Below, piece after piece: positions 44,048-54,086 of a stretch of DNA of 64,000 nt (within the stretch, counting starts at the first letter, position 1; the number at the start of each line of letters is the position of its first letter). This stretch comes from Oceanidesulfovibrio indonesiensis (lineage in GTDB: Bacteria; Desulfobacterota; Desulfovibrionia; Desulfovibrionales; Desulfovibrionaceae). Where the stretch lies: contig NZ_QMIE01000008.1 of the NCBI RefSeq assembly GCF_007625075.1, positions 62,001 through 126,000 on the forward strand, written 5' to 3'. Under the pieces are notes generated by a model. It did no database searches. It had not been told where the DNA came from and saw nothing but the letters and a program-made list of their open reading frames with translations. The position numbers were made by a program, and so were the translations under genes.

Positions 44048-45130
44048 GTGCGCAAGCGCATTCTCAGTCTGGATATCGGCAGCGGCACGGTGGACGTGTT
44101 GTATTACATCACAGCGGATGACGGCGGCCCCTGCGCGGAACCGGAGAATCTGCCCAAGTTCGTGCTGCCCTCGCCGGCGCAACGCATTGCCGCACGCGTG
44201 CGCGAACTGACCGCGGCGAAAAGGGGCTTCTACCTGCATGGCGAGAACATGGGCGGCGGATTCTTTCGGGCCGTGTCCGCGCATCTCAAGGCCGGCCTGC
44301 CGGCGGCCGTGCACCCCGATTCGGCCTGGGCGCTGTCCGACGACCCGGCGCGGCTGGAGTCCATGGGCCTGAAAATCTCCACACGGCCGGCTCCGGAGCT
44401 GATTCCCGTCCACACTGCCGACTATGACCCCGGCTACTGGCGCAGTCTGCTCGCCATGTGCGGCCTGGAGCCGCCGGACCTCATACTCGCCGCCGCGCAG
44501 GACCACGGCTACCATCCCCAGGGGAGCAACCGGCTGGGGCGCTTTGAGCTGTGGCGCAACCTTCTCGCGCGGGAAGGCGGCAGGCTGGAAGCGTTGTTCT
44601 TCGAGGAGGCGCCGGAGGAGATGACCAGGCTCCGGACGCTCCAGCGGGCGACCGGCGGCGGCCCCGTGGCTGACACGGGCGCGGCGGCCGTGCTCGGGGC
44701 GCTGTTCGATCCGCAGATCGCCGACCTCTCGCAGCAATCCGGGGTGATGGTGGTGAACGCAGGGAACAGCCATTTCCTGGCGTTTCTCGTGTTCCGGGAG
44801 CGCATCTACGGCGTGTATGAGCACCATACCGGCATGCAGGCTCCGGAAGCGATCGCTGCCGACCTTGATGCGTTCCGCCGCGGGACGTTGGCCAACCAGG
44901 ACGTGCTGGACAGCGGAGGGCACGGCGTGCACACCCTGGAGCTGCCGAATGAAGCCAGGACCTTTTCGCACGTGTGCGTTATGGGACCGCGCCGCCGTCT
45001 CGCGGACGAGGCGTTGCGTGACGCCGCCGGATCGTATGCGAGCGTGCTGCACCCGGCGCCGGGCGGGGATATGATGATAGCCGGCTGCTTCGGGCTTGTC
45101 CGCGGCTATTACATGACGCGGCGCGTGTGA
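44048..45130 (+). CDS. DUF1786-like actin/ASKHA-fold protein
   Basis: A 360-aa protein. The GTG at 44048 follows AGGAGGAAAG, a strong ribosome site. It opens LSLDIGSGTVDVLYY, which matches the phosphate-1 loop of the ASKHA (actin-like ATPase) superfamily; AAVLGALFDPQIADLSQQSGVMVVNAGNSHFLAFLVF and GGDMMIAGCFGLVRGYYM supply later ATP-site-like loops. This length and pattern fit the DUF1786 family, sometimes annotated near pyruvate-formate-lyase-activating proteins. The specific substrate is unknown. It is a single-gene unit divergent from the signalling genes. Confidence 0.75.
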   Translation: MRKRILSLDIGSGTVDVLYYITADDGGPCAEPENLPKFVLPSPAQRIAARVRELTAAKRGFYLHGENMGGGFFRAVSAHLKAGLPAAVHPDSAWALSDDPARLESMGLKISTRPAPELIPVHTADYDPGYWRSLLAMCGLEPPDLILAAAQDHGYHPQGSNRLGRFELWRNLLAREGGRLEALFFEEAPEEMTRLRTLQRATGGGPVADTGAAAVLGALFDPQIADLSQQSGVMVVNAGNSHFLAFLVFRERIYGVYEHHTGMQAPEAIAADLDAFRRGTLANQDVLDSGGHGVHTLELPNEARTFSHVCVMGPRRRLADEALRDAAGSYASVLHPAPGGDMMIAGCFGLVRGYYMTRRV

Positions 45131-45298
45131 CGCGTGTAGGCTTGCTGCGTCCCGGCAACTGGAGAGGTATTACCGGGCCAGAAAATCTGTGCATTTTCGC
45201 CCCGGGTAATCAGAGCGCCACGCCTTGGCTGAGTGGAAAATGTCGCCGGAGCGCAAAATCAACTGCTTGGAACTCCAGGCAATATCGTCAACAACCCG

Positions 45299-45898
45299 TT
45301 AGCCGCAGGGGTTCTTCCAGGAGGGGGAAAGGGCGCTCGCCGGCACCAGGTTGAAGTGCTGGAGCAGTTGCAGGGCTTTGTCCGAGAGGATGACGCCTTT
45401 TCTTTTTCTGCCCTTGCCCATCTCAGCCTTCACATGGATGAGATAGCCGTTGCCCGAAAGTGAACTGGTATCTTTCGGATCGTATGCTTCCAGGATATCC
45501 GCGGGCATGAGGCCGCCGAATGAGTGGATCTTGGAGTAGTGGTAGATGTCCGAGAGCAGGATGCACTGCGCCCTGGTCAGCTCCGTCGCGGGTTGCGGCT
45601 CGGCGTCCGGGCCGGAGCCGGATGCCTGCTCGCCTTCCTTGGCGTCCTCCTCGTAAATAGGCAGCAGCTCTTCCAGCAGTTCGTGGCCGCGCTCGGTGAG
45701 CTTGAGCATGACGCGTTCCGAGCCGCATGCCAGGGAGATGACGATGCGTTCCACGCACTCCTCGTCCACGAGTTCCTCGACTTTGTCGGGGTTGTGGAAG
45801 ACGGCCAGTTTGGCAGGCAGCATTCCGCGGTAGCGCTTGATGCCTGAAAACGCGCTGATGTCCTTGAGAACCTTGAAGTGTTGGTGGTCGAACTGCAT
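45299..45898 (-). CDS. Hypothetical protein with two winged-helix-like units
   Basis: A 199-aa protein without a recognised name. It has two comparable halves. The first ends with VMLKLTERGHELLEELLPIYE, the second with VILSDKALQLLQHFNLV; each is preceded by a helix-rich segment with a conserved ILL/VLK start. An acidic linker (EEDAKEGEQASGSGPDAEPQ) joins them. The pattern resembles DNA-binding winged helices repeated in tandem, but no helix-turn-helix of a known family is obvious. It lies 19 bp downstream of fabZ and is likely co-transcribed. A regulatory role is possible but unproven. Confidence 0.6.
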   Translation of the reverse strand: MQFDHQHFKVLKDISAFSGIKRYRGMLPAKLAVFHNPDKVEELVDEECVERIVISLACGSERVMLKLTERGHELLEELLPIYEEDAKEGEQASGSGPDAEPQPATELTRAQCILLSDIYHYSKIHSFGGLMPADILEAYDPKDTSSLSGNGYLIHVKAEMGKGRKRKGVILSDKALQLLQHFNLVPASALSPSWKNPCG

Positions 45899-45917
45899 CG
45901 ATAATCGCTGATTCGGC

Positions 45918-46397
45918 TCAGAGGTCGTCGCGGGAAACGAGGGCCGCGGCGAGGCTCGCTTCCGCCACGAGCTGACCGTCCACTCGGGCGTCGCAGGTCA
46001 TCTTGTAGAAGTTGCGGCGATGGCGGATGTCCCAGCAGTTCAGGATGAGTTGGTCTCCGGGACCCACGGGCCGGCGGAACCGCGCTTTGTCGATGCCGGT
46101 GAAGATGAACAGGGAGTCGTCGTTTTTGTCCTGAAGGCTCAGGCTGATGAGCAGGGCGCCGGCCTGCGCCAGGGCTTCTAGCACGAGCACGCCGGGCATG
46201 ACGGGATTTTCAGGGAAATGCCCCTGAAAGAAGGGCTCGTTCATGGTCACGTTCTTCAACGCCGTGAGTTGCGTTCCAACTTTGTAGTCGAGAACGCGGT
46301 CGATGAGCAGAAAAGGATAGCGATGCGGCAGGAGCTCGAGAATCTTCCGGATCTGCACCGGACCCAAGCCCGAAGCCTCATGAGTCGTGTCGGTCAT
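45918..46397 (-). CDS. fabZ: 3-hydroxyacyl-ACP dehydratase FabZ
   Basis: Dehydrates (3R)-hydroxyacyl-ACP in type II fatty-acid synthesis; 159 aa, the family length. The start LGPVQIRKILELLPHRYPFLLIDRV is followed by the hot-dog catalytic motif NEPFFQGHFPENPVMPGVLVLEALAQAG with the catalytic His and Glu. The gene normally neighbours skp/bamA and lpxA in gram-negative bacteria. Here it follows skp at a distance of 191 bp, and the usual lpxD and lpxA are not adjacent. It lies 19 bp upstream of an unknown gene. Confidence 0.96.
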   Translation of the reverse strand: MTDTTHEASGLGPVQIRKILELLPHRYPFLLIDRVLDYKVGTQLTALKNVTMNEPFFQGHFPENPVMPGVLVLEALAQAGALLISLSLQDKNDDSLFIFTGIDKARFRRPVGPGDQLILNCWDIRHRRNFYKMTCDARVDGQLVAEASLAAALVSRDDL

Positions 46398-46497
46398 TGT
46401 CGCTCCGTCAATTATGGAAATGTCGTGGTAGTCCGGCGCGATGGGAAGGCGACGAACGGCATTTGCTTACCCTGATTCGCGAACGCCGTAAAGTATG

Positions 46498-46551
46498 AAG
46501 ACCCGCCTGGCCGACTTTGCATTTCTGCAACGAACCGGCCGAGCGGGTCTT
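46498..46551. repeat. Inverted repeat between skp and fabZ
   Basis: AAGACCCGC (46498-46506) and GCGGGTCTT (46543-46551) are exact complements; a second pair TGGCCG/CGGCC lies inside. No T-run follows on the minus strand, so it may be an RNA-processing or attenuation hairpin rather than a terminator. Confidence 0.5.
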
Positions 46552-46588
46552 GAAAAATCACGCCGTGAGTCGGCGAAGAATAGTTGGG

Positions 46589-47104
46589 CTAGAACGCCGC
46601 GTTGAAGCGCTGCATGATGTCCGGGGTCACGTCGATGCGCTTGGAAGCCCAGACCACACCGCCGCTGACGTCGGTGAGGATGAGGTCGAACTTGTTTTCC
46701 TGCCCGTATTTCTGAATGATCTCTACAAGCTTTTCCTTGAGCGGATTCAATACGCGCTCTTCTTCCTCGGCAACTTTCTGCTGGAACTGCTGCATCTTGT
46801 TGGAGTGCTCGTAAACCTTGCGCTGATAGGCCGTGAGCTTTTCCTTTTTGGCATCCTGAGAAAGGACGGCGGCTTGCTTTTTGAGTTCTTCCATTTCAGA
46901 TTGCAGAGCCTTGTCCTGCTCCGCAATCCTGTCGCGTTCGGGCTGGAGCGAGCGGCGCAGTTCAGCCTGGGCCTTCTTGCCGGGCTCGGATTCCATGAGA
47001 ACCCGGCCGAGCGATACGACGCCGACCTTCACATCCTCCTGGGCATGCGCGGTAGCAGCAAAGAGGAGGCAGAATACAAAAAGGAAGGCAATAACTTTAC
47101 GCAT
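46589..47104 (-). CDS. skp: Skp/OmpH-family periplasmic chaperone
   Basis: Escorts unfolded outer-membrane proteins to BamA. The ATG at 47104 (not the in-frame start at 47191) opens a signal peptide (RKVIAFLFVFCLLFAATAHAQ). The mature 150 residues form the alpha-helical tentacle region (KKAQAELRRSL...QKVAEEEERVLNPLKEKLVEII) bracketed by strands (VKVGVVSLGRVL; FDLILTDVSGGVV), as in Skp. The gene follows bamA with a terminator-like hairpin between them. Downstream is fabZ. Confidence 0.9.
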   Translation of the reverse strand: MRKVIAFLFVFCLLFAATAHAQEDVKVGVVSLGRVLMESEPGKKAQAELRRSLQPERDRIAEQDKALQSEMEELKKQAAVLSQDAKKEKLTAYQRKVYEHSNKMQQFQQKVAEEEERVLNPLKEKLVEIIQKYGQENKFDLILTDVSGGVVWASKRIDVTPDIMQRFNAAF

Positions 47105-47224
47105 ATTTGGTGCTCCCGAAAGTTCTTTTACGCAACGCATGTTAATTCGGCGCAGAGTTGCGCTTGCTGCGATGCGGTGTGTCGTAAGCAAAAGCGATTC
47201 AAAATAACCGAGTTCTTTTGTGTA

Positions 47225-47267
47225 ATAAAAACGAGCGGGCTCTTCAAGAGGAGATGGCCCGCTCGTT
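47225..47267 (-). terminator. Intrinsic terminator of bamA (minus strand)
   Basis: AACGAGCGGGC (47230-47240) pairs exactly with GCCCGCTCGTT (47257-47267). On the minus strand the stem is followed by TTTTATTA, as required for a bamA terminator. Skp may have its own promoter after it. Confidence 0.8.
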
Positions 47268-47300
47268 GAGTTTCTAACAAATGTTTAGGGGAGACATGAA

Positions 47301-49979
47301 TCAGAATGCCTGTCCCATGGAGAATTCCAGCCGGTGCGGGCTGCCCTGTCCGGGAATGCGATCCAGTGCATATCCGTATTCGACGCGGAGCAGGCCGAAG
47401 GGGGACGCCCAACGCAGGCCCGCGCCGACGCTTGTCTTGAGGTGCGGGACGTCCTCGCCGAACCCGCCCCAGGCGTCGCCGGCATCGAAGAACGCCACAC
47501 CCTGCAGGCCAAATTCCTCGGAAAGCCGGAAGAGGTACTCGAAGTTCGTGAAGAACTGGTACGTGCCGCCGCGAACCTGGCCATAGATGTCGCGCGGACC
47601 GATGGACATGCCTTCGTAGCCGCGGACAGAGTTCATGCCGCCCAGGTAGAAGCGTTGGTATATCGGCACGCTGCCGCCACCTGGTGTTTCCAGCAAGGCG
47701 CCGGCCTGGCCGCGCCAGTGGAAGATATGCTCATCGCCCCAGGGCAGCAGGTAGTACCAGTTGTGGTCGGTAATGAGCTTGATGAACTCGTCGTCCCCCC
47801 CGAAGATGCCGCCGGCAGCGTACATGGCGACCGAGTTTCTCCAGCCGCTGGTGGGGTTCATGTTTCTGTTGGTTGTGTTTCTGCTGAGGCCGAGATTCAC
47901 GATACTCGACCAGTTTTCGTCACTGGAGGTGTTGTAGAAGTAGTAGTAGTTCAGGTCGGTAAGCTTGTAGCGCTCCAGTGTGTAGCCCCAGTGCAGCGTG
48001 GAGTAGTTGCCGATGGGGTGAGAAAAGCGAACGCCGCCGCCGATGGCTTCCCTGTCGAAGTCCGGGAACGACTCTTCCGTATAATACGCATCCAGTCCGA
48101 AACCGAGATAGGAGTCGTAGACCCGCGGGTTGGTGAAGCTGAAGTCGAAGCGTGTTTTCTTGCCGCTGAAGGAACCGGTGAGGCCGATGAAGTAGCCGCG
48201 GCCGAAGAGGTTGCGTTCGTTGACCTTGGCGGTGACGAATACGCCGTCGTAGCTGCCGTATCCCAGACCGCCCGAGATCATGCCTGTGGCTTTCTCTTTC
48301 ACGTTGACCTTGAGATCCAGCTCCTTCGGGTCATCGGTGGGCACGGTCTCGATGTCGTAGCTTTCGAAAAGGTCCAGGTTTTCGAGCCGAATGTTGGAAG
48401 CCTGCAGGGCGCTGCCGTTGAACAGGTCGCCGTCTGCGAGCACGAGTTCGCGGCGAATGACGTTGTCGCGGGTTTTAGTGTTGCCGTCGATAGTCACCCG
48501 TCGGATGAAGACCTTCTGGTTTTTTGTCATGGTGAAGGTCACGTCCAGGGTGGGCTCTTCGGCTGCGGCTTCGTTGAAGCGCACGTTGGTCTCGGCGTAG
48601 GCGTATCCGAGATCGTTGTAGAGCATGGTGAGCCTTTCCGAGTCTTCGCGCAGCATCGAGCGGTCGAACCACTCGCCCTTGTCGGCAAGGTCGTCGATGG
48701 AGGTGATCTTGCGCAAATCTTCGTTGGGCACCAGGAGGTCGCCGGCAAAGGAAACCTCACCCACCTTGTAACGCGGGCCTTCGATGATGTCGTAGCTCAC
48801 GTGAATGCCGTCCTCGGTGTAGTCCACCTGGGCCGGAGATACCTTCACGTCCACGAATCCGTGGTTCGCGTAGTACTTTTCGATGGCTGCCGCATCGTGC
48901 TCCAGAAGCTCTTCCTTGAGCACGCCGGTGCCGGTGAGCCAGGATATGATGCCCCGAGTGCCGAGCTTCATCTCGCCGCGCACTGCCGACTCGCTCATGG
49001 CCTCCACGCCGTTCAAGGTGATCTTGGTCACGTAGAGGCGCTTTGTCTCCTTGACCACGATGTTGAGGCGCGCCGAGCTGTCCTGGACTTCTTCGAGTTC
49101 GTAGGAGATCTCGGCCAGGTAGTAGCCCTTGTCGCGATAGAGGCCGCGAATCTTTTCGAGGTCGTCCGCCAGGATGCTCGGGTTGAGCACCGTTCCGGGC
49201 TGGGTGTTCATGGCTTCGATGATTTCGTCATCATCGATGGCGTCGTTGCCAACCACGCCGATGGCGCGGATGCGCGGTTTTTCCTCGAGGTCGAAGATGA
49301 CTTTTTTGCCCTGGGGAACGTCCTGCACGCTCACGCGCACGTCCTCGAAGTAGCCGAGGTCGAAGACGCGCTTGATCTCATCGTTCATGGCCCGTGGGTT
49401 GAAAGGGTCGCCCTCGCGTATGGACAGGCGAGACAGAACGACGTCCTGGTCAAGATACGCCAGGCCGCGGACTTCGATCTCGGCGATGGAGTCTTCCGCG
49501 TAGAGTTCGTCCGAAAGCTTCTGGGTGAGTTCGCCCACGGCGAGGCCCAGGTTGCCCATGCCTGTCTGGCTCACGTAAAGCGGCGTTGCTGGTCTGGTCC
49601 CTTCCACGTTCACCAGCCGTACGTCCAGGCTGATGGATTCGCCGATCTGGCTGAAGCTGCCGTAGACGGCATACTGCGCCCCGGCGGCCTGGGCCAGGGT
49701 GCGGGCGGTGGCCAGGTCGAGGAAGGTCACGTTCTGCTCCCGGATGAGGGTGCGGACGCGATCCTGCGAAACGGCGTTGAACCCTTGCTCGCCAAGGCTC
49801 TGGGTGAGCAGTTCCGGCAAGGAAGCGTTCAGGTAATCGTACTTGGGGTCGGCGTTGACCTGGAACGGCAGGACCACGACAGTGACGTCGTTTTGCGCCG
49901 GGGCGGGTTGGCCGTGAAAAAGGACAAGGGTGAACGCAACCATGGCCAGCATGGCTGTACGCAACAATCTACACTTCAT
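47301..49979 (-). CDS. bamA: Outer-membrane assembly factor BamA with an extra N-terminal domain
   Basis: Inserts beta-barrel proteins into the outer membrane. Start at 49979 opens the signal peptide (CRLLRTAMLAMVAFTLVLFHG...PAPAQ). The protein is 892 aa. Residues of about 30-160 form an additional domain that resembles the TolB-N/CsgG-like fold (VVVLPFQVNADPKYDYLN...LLTQSLGEQGF; AQYAVYGSFSQIG), which is not in E. coli BamA. POTRA domains follow (IAEIEVRGLAYLDQD; IRAIGVVGNDAI; YVTKITLNGVEAMSE; YKVGEVSFAGDLLV; VFIRRVTIDGNTKTRD), five in all. The C-terminal barrel holds the VRGYEGMS motif and ends in Phe. The start overlaps lolD by 11 bp. Confidence 0.95.
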   Translation of the reverse strand: MKCRLLRTAMLAMVAFTLVLFHGQPAPAQNDVTVVVLPFQVNADPKYDYLNASLPELLTQSLGEQGFNAVSQDRVRTLIREQNVTFLDLATARTLAQAAGAQYAVYGSFSQIGESISLDVRLVNVEGTRPATPLYVSQTGMGNLGLAVGELTQKLSDELYAEDSIAEIEVRGLAYLDQDVVLSRLSIREGDPFNPRAMNDEIKRVFDLGYFEDVRVSVQDVPQGKKVIFDLEEKPRIRAIGVVGNDAIDDDEIIEAMNTQPGTVLNPSILADDLEKIRGLYRDKGYYLAEISYELEEVQDSSARLNIVVKETKRLYVTKITLNGVEAMSESAVRGEMKLGTRGIISWLTGTGVLKEELLEHDAAAIEKYYANHGFVDVKVSPAQVDYTEDGIHVSYDIIEGPRYKVGEVSFAGDLLVPNEDLRKITSIDDLADKGEWFDRSMLREDSERLTMLYNDLGYAYAETNVRFNEAAAEEPTLDVTFTMTKNQKVFIRRVTIDGNTKTRDNVIRRELVLADGDLFNGSALQASNIRLENLDLFESYDIETVPTDDPKELDLKVNVKEKATGMISGGLGYGSYDGVFVTAKVNERNLFGRGYFIGLTGSFSGKKTRFDFSFTNPRVYDSYLGFGLDAYYTEESFPDFDREAIGGGVRFSHPIGNYSTLHWGYTLERYKLTDLNYYYFYNTSSDENWSSIVNLGLSRNTTNRNMNPTSGWRNSVAMYAAGGIFGGDDEFIKLITDHNWYYLLPWGDEHIFHWRGQAGALLETPGGGSVPIYQRFYLGGMNSVRGYEGMSIGPRDIYGQVRGGTYQFFTNFEYLFRLSEEFGLQGVAFFDAGDAWGGFGEDVPHLKTSVGAGLRWASPFGLLRVEYGYALDRIPGQGSPHRLEFSMGQAF

Positions 49980-50652
49980 GGAGCACTCCGGAATAGAGTT
50001 CCAACCGCCGTTGCATGCGGTTTGCGAGAGCATGGTTATGGGTTACCACCACGAGGGTGGCTCCTGTTTCTTCGTTCAGGCTGACGAGCAGGTCGGTGAC
50101 GAGTTCGCCGGTGCGCTCGTCAAGGTTGCCGGTGGGCTCGTCGGCCAGCAGGGCTTTGGGCTGCATGAGCATTGCGCGAGCGATGGCGGCGCGTTGCTGC
50201 TCGCCACCGGAGAGAGTCGTCACACGGTGGTCCAGACGGTCGCCAAGACCCATGCGGAGCAATGACTCGGCGGCGCGCTCGTATGCTTCGCTTTTTGTCA
50301 TGCCGGCAATGAGTCCCTGCATCGCAACGTTTTCCAATGTGGTGAACTCGGGTAGCAGGTGGTGGAACTGAAACACGAAGCCGAGATCCTTATTGCGCAT
50401 GGCCGCCTTGGTGGATTCGTCCATGGCGCCGATATCGCGGCCGCGAAATCGGACTTCCCCCCGCGAGGCCACGTCGAGGCCGCCCATGAGATGCAAGAGC
50501 GTCGTCTTGCCCGAACCGGATGAACCGAGGATGGCTACCGATTCGCCGGCGTCCACACGGAGGTCGATGCCATCAAGGATTGTCAGTTCTTCCCGGGGAC
50601 CCTGGAAAGTCTTGCCTATCCCGCGCAGTTCATAGAGTTCAGACTCGGCCAC
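49969..50652 (-). CDS. lolD: Lipoprotein-releasing ABC transporter ATPase LolD
   Basis: ATP-binding subunit for release of outer-membrane lipoproteins from the inner membrane. The protein is 227 aa: Walker A GSSGSGKT at residues 43-50, Q-loop FVFQFHHLLPEF, signature LSGGEQQR, Walker B ALLADEPTGNLD, and H-switch VVVTHN. LEFT-like segment (LPEFTTLENVAM) is the usual LolD mark, which separates it from MacB/FtsE. It lies between lolC/E (61 bp upstream) and bamA, which it overlaps by 11 bp. Confidence 0.94.
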   Translation of the reverse strand: MAESELYELRGIGKTFQGPREELTILDGIDLRVDAGESVAILGSSGSGKTTLLHLMGGLDVASRGEVRFRGRDIGAMDESTKAAMRNKDLGFVFQFHHLLPEFTTLENVAMQGLIAGMTKSEAYERAAESLLRMGLGDRLDHRVTTLSGGEQQRAAIARAMLMQPKALLADEPTGNLDERTGELVTDLLVSLNEETGATLVVVTHNHALANRMQRRLELYSGVLHEV

Positions 50653-50713
50653 AGATATCTCGATTTGCGGGTGTTGGAAACCCTTTTTTCTTTAGAATTT
50701 TTTAAGACTCGGC

Positions 50714-51946
50714 TTACTCGAATCGCAGAATTTCGGCCGGGTCGAGCCGCGCCGCATGGCGCGACGGATACATGGTGGCCAGATAACACAACAGGAACGC
50801 AGCCGCCATCACAATGCCAAGGTCCAGAATTTCGATGCGGATCGGCAGGTGCGACAATGGGTAAACGCCTTCCGGCAGCTTGATGATCTTGTATTTCTGC
50901 ACCACCCAACTCGCAGCAAGACCAAGCGCGAGTCCCGTCACCGCGCCGAAACCGCCCACCAGCATGCCCAGCATCATGAACACCTGCTTCACCTGCCGGC
51001 GACGGGCGCCCATGGCCACGAGAATGGCGATGTCCCGCGTCTTTTCCATCACCAGCATCACCAGCGCGGCCACGATGGAAAAGGATCCTACGATGACGAT
51101 CATCACCATGATTATCGAGAGGCCGGTCTTTTCCAGCTCCAGCGCCGCAAAAAGGTTTGCGTTCATTTCTTTCCAGTGGCGCACCTCGAACCGCTCCTGG
51201 CCCAGAGCTTCGGCAATGCGCAGAGCCACCCGGTCCGCCTCGAAGACGTCATTGCAGCGGACCTCGATGCCTGTGGCGGAACCGTCGCGGAACCCGAGCA
51301 GGCTGCGCGCTGCATCCAGGGAAACGTAAACCCGCACGGAGTCGTACTCGTACATGCCGGTCCTGAACGCGCCCGCCATTACGAAACTCGCTTCCTTGGG
51401 CGCGAATCCGGCCGAGGACGATCTCCCGGACGGCGAAAGGAGCTCCAGCGAACTGCCCAGAGCGATGCGCAACCGATCGGCAAGTTCCCGACCCATGAGA
51501 ATGACAGGCTGGCCATGCCGGAACTCATCCAGACCCGCCAGGCCGATTCCAGCCTCCACGTGCTGGTCCACGGTGAGCACGTTGTCGGCGGTTCCAGGGT
51601 CCACCCCGCGCAGGGCCACGCCTTTGACCGCCCGGCCACTGGAAAGCATGACCTCTGCTTTGATGAATGGGGTGGCCGCCTCGACGCCGCCTACGTCGCG
51701 GATTGCCCGGAGCGCCGGCTCATAGTCGTCGAATGCGCCTTGGCGAGGCGTGACCACGATGTGCGACGTAATGCCGAGCATTTTTTCGCGCAGTTCGGTG
51801 GAAAAGCCGTTCATCACCCCTGTGACCACGATGAGCGCGGCCACGCCGAGAGCAACCCCAGCCACGGAAACGAGCGAAATGATCGAGAGAAAAGAGCGTT
51901 TCCTCGTGGACAGGTAGCGCAGGGCGATGAAAAGCGGAAAGCGCAT
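50714..51946 (-). CDS. Lipoprotein-releasing permease LolC/LolE type
   Basis: A 410-aa inner-membrane permease. Four transmembrane segments: one near the N-terminus (FLSIISLVSVAGVALGVAALIVV) and three near the C-terminus (MVMIVIVGSFSIVAALVMLV; MLGMLVGGFGAVTGLALGLAASWVV; LGIVMAAAFLLCYLATMYP). Between them is a large periplasmic domain. The first residues FIALRYLSTRKRSF are the LolC/LolE hallmark. One permease gene suggests a homodimer (LolF-like), as in many non-enteric species. The gene ends 61 bp before lolD. Confidence 0.94.
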   Translation of the reverse strand: MRFPLFIALRYLSTRKRSFLSIISLVSVAGVALGVAALIVVTGVMNGFSTELREKMLGITSHIVVTPRQGAFDDYEPALRAIRDVGGVEAATPFIKAEVMLSSGRAVKGVALRGVDPGTADNVLTVDQHVEAGIGLAGLDEFRHGQPVILMGRELADRLRIALGSSLELLSPSGRSSSAGFAPKEASFVMAGAFRTGMYEYDSVRVYVSLDAARSLLGFRDGSATGIEVRCNDVFEADRVALRIAEALGQERFEVRHWKEMNANLFAALELEKTGLSIIMVMIVIVGSFSIVAALVMLVMEKTRDIAILVAMGARRRQVKQVFMMLGMLVGGFGAVTGLALGLAASWVVQKYKIIKLPEGVYPLSHLPIRIEILDLGIVMAAAFLLCYLATMYPSRHAARLDPAEILRFE

Positions 51947-51956
51947 CGGGTCCTGG

Positions 51957-53546
<1,590 letters not shown>

Positions 53547-53700
53547 AGCGTGGACTCCGTTTGCGAGAATAGATGCATGCGGCGCCCGAAAAAGCGCGCC
53601 TGACGTAAACGCAGACAACTACGGCAAAGAAAATGCCGCGTCAAGAATAGGCCGGCGGAGTGGGTTGTGGAGAGACGAGAAATTTTTTCTGCCGGAGCGC

Positions 53701-53729
53701 TTGACGACCTCGGGAGACGTCTGTATATA
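53701..53729 (+). promoter_or_regulatory. Sigma-70 promoter of tRNA-Asn
   Basis: TTGACG at 53701-53706, a 17-bp spacer, then TATATA at 53724-53729. The predicted start is about 12 bp before the tRNA. Confidence 0.8.
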
Positions 53730-53747
53730 CGCACCTCTCAAGCGCGT

Positions 53748-53823
53748 TCCTCGGTAGCTCAATCGGCAGAGCGGGTGGCTGTTAACCACTAGGTTGGGTG
53801 TTCGAGTCACCCCCGAGGAGCCA
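53748..53823 (+). tRNA. tRNA-Asn (GUU)
   Basis: A 76-nt tRNA with encoded CCA. Acceptor stem TCCTCGG (53748-53754) pairs with CCGAGGA (53813-53819); discriminator G; CCA at 53821-53823. D-arm GCTC...GAGC, anticodon loop CTGTTAA with GTT at 53781-53783, and the T-arm GGGTG-TTCGAGT-CACCC. It has its own strong promoter and terminator. Confidence 0.97.
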
Positions 53824-53832
53824 GATAATACA

Positions 53833-53866
53833 GGGGCTTAGCCAAATCGGCTAGGCCCTTTTTTCG
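53833..53866 (+). terminator. Intrinsic terminator of tRNA-Asn
   Basis: GGGGCTTAGCC (53833-53843) and GGCTAGGCCC (53849-53858) pair to a stem with a small loop and a T-run (53859-53864). Confidence 0.9.
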
Positions 53867-53944
53867 TTGCAGCCTCTCCTGCGCATTCCCGTCCTGTACT
53901 GAAGCGATTTGCTTTTGACACTTTTCCAGCATGGCCCTGATGTG

Positions 53945-53959
53945 TGAGATGACATCTCA
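53945..53959. promoter_or_regulatory. Palindromic operator-like site before the PIMT gene
   Basis: TGAGATG-A-CATCTCA is an exact 7-bp inverted repeat with one centre base, about 130 bp upstream of the PIMT start. It may bind a dimeric regulator, but no known operator is matched. Confidence 0.35.
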
Positions 53960-54086
53960 TCTGAGTAATAAATCACGCTGACCCGTTCCATCCATCCCCA
54001 TAGCCGTGCTATTCTTGCTCAGGGCCTTCCTTGAGAAGTTGTCGGAATCAGCTGTTTCGCATTGCTTCAACCACAGGGCGTGCACC

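Noticed and set aside
47334-50084. Long plus-strand open frame opposite bamA
   Set aside because: Same shadow effect; the minus strand encodes POTRA domains and the barrel.
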